DNA of 64,000 bases from [Eubacterium] siraeum. GTDB lineage: Bacteria; Bacillota; Clostridia; Oscillospirales; Ruminococcaceae. The stretch covers positions 434,001 through 498,000 of the forward strand of contig CP102281.1 of the NCBI GenBank assembly GCA_025150425.1, given 5' to 3'. The translations under genes and the position numbers were made by a program. A model generated the notes under the pieces. The model was not told the origin of the DNA. It made no database searches and worked only from the letters and a program-made list of their open reading frames with translations. This document shows, in pieces, positions 62,646-64,000 of the stretch. Position 1 is the first letter of the stretch, and the number at the start of each line of letters is the position of its first letter.

Positions 62646-63016
62646 TGACGGTAAAGGAAGTCATTGAAACGGTTGACGCACTGCGACCGAACGAGATTGC
62701 CGCAGAGGACAAGAGAAAGTGGCTTTATGAGCTTGAAAGCAGGATATATGAGGATCTGTATGTTACGCACGAGCATGAGGGAATCGGGTTTACCGATACG
62801 GAAAAGATACTGAGCGACGATACAACGGAGCTTTTCATAAAGGCACCGCACGATGAGATATACATTCTTTATCTTTGCTCGCTTATAGATTTTTACCATG
62901 CGGAGTATGAGAGATATGCCAATGACAATGCTCTGTTTGACGCTTTGTATGAAAGCTGTTGCCGTTTCTGGAACAGCAGGCATATTTCGTGCGTGAGAAC
63001 CGAGATCACGGGATAG
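62645..63016 (+). CDS. Phage head-tail connector-like protein
   Basis: The roughly 123-residue helical protein (VKEVIETVDALRPNEIAAEDKRKWL) has several Tyr/Glu-rich helices. Position after the capsid and size suggest a head-tail adaptor. The ATG at 62645 overlaps the previous stop by one base and has GGAGGG; a GTG one codon earlier is possible. Confidence 0.7.
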   Translation: MTVKEVIETVDALRPNEIAAEDKRKWLYELESRIYEDLYVTHEHEGIGFTDTEKILSDDTTELFIKAPHDEIYILYLCSLIDFYHAEYERYANDNALFDALYESCCRFWNSRHISCVRTEITG

Positions 63017-63026
63017 GAGGAAGAAC

Positions 63027-64000
63027 TTGGCGGTAAGAGAAATAACGGGTGGTACGGAAAGTGCCGTAAAGTTCGGCGGTATCGATCGCTCGAACGGTAC
63101 GCCGCTTGGATGCTGGCAGGAGCTGTACGGTATGGATTTTACCGCTTTTCCTGCGCTTAAAACGGTAAAGCCGTTTTCGTACAAGGCATTGGCTGACGGT
63201 ATAACGGGGTATACCGTAAAAAACGGAGAGATAGTATACACAAAGGCGGACGGTATATATATTTCGGGAGTGAAAACGGCGGTAAATCTCAGTGCAGGGG
63301 AAAAACAGCTTGTGTCACTTGGAGCATACATACTGATAATGCCGGACGAGGTGCTTGTAAATACCGCTGATACGCCTGTAAGCGTGCGGTATACGGCGAA
63401 GCCGGCGCTTTCAGGCACACTGTTCGAATATAACCAGAATCAGACACGGCCTACGGTTTCTATATACAAGCTGTTGTATCTTGATGTGCCTGAGAAAAGC
63501 GTAGCGCTGTCAAGCTACAGCGTTGGCGATATGGTCAGGATAGATTATGAATACGGCGGAAAGAAACAGTATCTGTCTGCATTGATAAGCTCGGTGGGAA
63601 AGGAAAGATACAGCATGAGCGGGTGCGTGTCGATCAACTTCGACACGAGTGCGTACAGCGATACCTATTATTTTTATACGGAAAAGCGGAAGATGGACAG
63701 ATTCAGGGTGTCTAATATAAAGAATGCGGTCATAAGCTGTCCGATACCGAAGATGGATTTTATAACAGAGCATAACAACAGGCTGTGGGGGTGTTCGTCG
63801 GCAAATCGTGAAATATACTGCTCAAAGCTCGGAAGTGCTACTGAGTGGGGAAGCTATGACGGCATCTCAACTGACGCATGGGCGGCAACGGTAGGGTCTG
63901 ACGGGGATTTCACCGGAGTATGCGTGTACGGGGGTAGTGTACTGTTCTTTAAGGAAAATGTCGTCCATATTGTCTACGGCACAAGAGCGTCAAACTTCAC
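63027..64000 (+). CDS. Phage tail or head-stabilisation protein, 5' part
   Basis: An open frame starts at TTG 63027 (LAVREITGG...) after GGATAGGAGG and stays open to the window end for 324 codons. Blade-like segments such as EHNNRLWGCSSANREIYCSK, GSATEWGSYDGISTDAW and SDGDFTGVCVYGGSVLFF suggest a beta-propeller, as in tail stabilisation proteins of podovirus-like phages. It is cut at the right edge. Confidence 0.8.
   Translation, partial: MAVREITGGTESAVKFGGIDRSNGTPLGCWQELYGMDFTAFPALKTVKPFSYKALADGITGYTVKNGEIVYTKADGIYISGVKTAVNLSAGEKQLVSLGAYILIMPDEVLVNTADTPVSVRYTAKPALSGTLFEYNQNQTRPTVSIYKLLYLDVPEKSVALSSYSVGDMVRIDYEYGGKKQYLSALISSVGKERYSMSGCVSINFDTSAYSDTYYFYTEKRKMDRFRVSNIKNAVISCPIPKMDFITEHNNRLWGCSSANREIYCSKLGSATEWGSYDGISTDAWAATVGSDGDFTGVCVYGGSVLFFKENVVHIVYGTRASNF

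Larger units (their letters stand above)
54236..64000. mobile_element. Prophage, right end outside the window
   Basis: From 54236 genes are of phage type: ImmA/IrrE peptidase and repressor leftward; terminase, portal, protease, scaffold, N4-gp56 capsid, connector and tail proteins rightward. No integrase, replication or lysis gene is seen up to the edge, and no attachment site could be defined. The N4-gp56 capsid and P22-like portal suggest a podovirus-like head. Whether it is intact cannot be judged. Confidence 0.9.

Overview
The window looks like the chromosome of a low-to-mid GC, Gram-positive gut anaerobe of the Clostridia, most likely Oscillospiraceae/Ruminococcaceae (Ruminococcus or Eubacterium siraeum type). 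This rests on AGGAGG-type ribosome binding sites, sigma-A promoters with 17-base spacers, a Firmicutes L10 leader before rplJ-rplL, the Bacillus-like order darA-holB-ricT, secreted CotH and GH26-like proteins, and an ECF sigma factor with a membrane partner. The genus is inference. I saw no tRNA, rRNA, CRISPR array or complete transposase gene.

Layout. 1-1506: a MarR regulator with a clear promoter and twin operators, a small membrane protein and the first copy of a short mobile repeat. 1507-8571: a purine-salvage block with a FAD oxidoreductase, xpt and a complete BMP-type nucleoside ABC transporter. 8600-13170: an ECF sigma/putative anti-sigma pair and the ribosomal stalk operon. 13240-17863: a leftward NAD operon (nadB, nadC, small Cys protein, pyrophosphatase-Nudix fusion) divergent from hflX. 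17912-24990: galactokinase, rodA, a degenerate GGDEF-EAL protein, a lipoprotein and HPr. 25349-33214: nspC, an acetyltransferase, a radical SAM protein, a zinc-ribbon membrane protein, comM, phosphoglucomutase and rpmE. 33384-40090: repeats, a CotH-family exported protein, an S1-domain protein and a 2.6 kb gene-free block of nested repeats. 40094-44347: ricT, holB, darA, a PLP decarboxylase and a GNAT. 44555-54037: an FtsA-like protein, a GH26-like lipoprotein, a HAD protein, a radical SAM activase, a PpiC lipoprotein and a second BMP lipoprotein. 54236-64000: a prophage cut by the window end, with repressor and ImmA protease leftward and terminase, portal, Prp-like protease, scaffold, N4-gp56 capsid, connector and tail genes rightward.

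The most unusual content is non-coding. (1) A family of short elements with ends close to CAGACTGTCGAAAAA / CAGCTTGTAGAAAAA occurs seven times. In five copies the element lies between two copies of the same hairpin (14, 22, 24, 27 and 33 bp), as if insertion duplicates a whole palindrome. (2) Small hairpins with a constant loop core (GC-RTCC-GC) and freely varying, fully compensated stems are nested up to four deep and sit inside the palindromes of other repeats. (3) A 29-base periodic array alternates a constant 9-mer (GGCGGAATT) with 20-base segments that mostly form hairpins. Together these suggest a hairpin-directed mobile or replicative process in this genome. In the prophage, a Prp-like cysteine protease gene lies between portal and scaffold, and the capsid protein begins with a KLNLF motif that resembles the known Prp cleavage signal.
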